Assembly (NCBI GenBank): GCA_028699795.1
Contig: JAQVTZ010000121.1
Coordinates: 1-5,506 of the forward strand
Direction of reading: 5' to 3'
From: Clostridia bacterium
GTDB lineage: Bacteria > Bacillota > Clostridia > Christensenellales > DTU072
DNA: 5,506 nt
This document shows, one piece after another, positions 5,499 to 5,506 of this stretch; position 1 is the first letter of the stretch, and the number at the start of each line of letters is the position of its first letter. The position numbers and the translations under genes were made by a program. Below the pieces are notes generated by a model that saw nothing but the letters and a program-made list of their open reading frames with translations, ran no database searches and was not told the DNA's origin.

Positions 5499-5506
5499 AC
5501 CGTATC

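Overview
The window reads as an ordinary chromosomal segment from a low-to-mid GC Gram-positive bacterium, most likely an anaerobic member of the Bacillota (Clostridia-like). The evidence is an AddA-type helicase-nuclease rather than RecB, an SDR of the clostridial/bacillar YmfI type, strong AGGAGG-like ribosome binding sites, and sigma-A promoters with 17-bp spacers. No tRNA, rRNA, CRISPR array, insertion sequence, integrase or phage gene is visible, and I found no convincing new biological system. The least explained elements are a multi-membrane-segment protein with a proline/alanine linker and the control region at the right edge.

Layout. Positions 1-936 (+) hold the 3' end of addA, covering helicase motif VI and the RecB-type nuclease domain. 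A well-formed promoter at 996-1024 then drives a 387-aa protein of unknown function (1055-2218, +) with three membrane segments and an acidic, Pro/Ala-rich cytoplasmic tail. After a 127-nt gap containing a 14-codon mini-ORF and a hairpin comes a CorA-family divalent cation transporter (2346-3305, +). A strong hairpin terminator at 3367-3397 lies between this gene and the convergent genes on the other strand.

The right half is a minus-strand unit. aroC (chorismate synthase, 5292 down to 4201) comes first, followed 32 nt later by an SDR gene (4168 down to 3440) that looks like the elongation factor P 5-aminopentanone reductase YmfI. No terminator separates them, so they are probably co-transcribed from the near-consensus promoter at 5408-5436. 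The roughly 110-nt aroC leader contains a 12-bp bulged hairpin and a 17-codon upstream ORF. Just behind the -35 element is a 15-bp imperfect dyad (5437-5476), followed by a weaker candidate promoter facing right, which suggests a divergent control region for a gene beyond the window.

Functional links between the genes are loose: DNA end repair, an unknown membrane protein, Mg2+ (or other divalent metal) transport, the last common step of aromatic amino acid synthesis, and a translation-factor modification enzyme. They look like housekeeping neighbours rather than one pathway.
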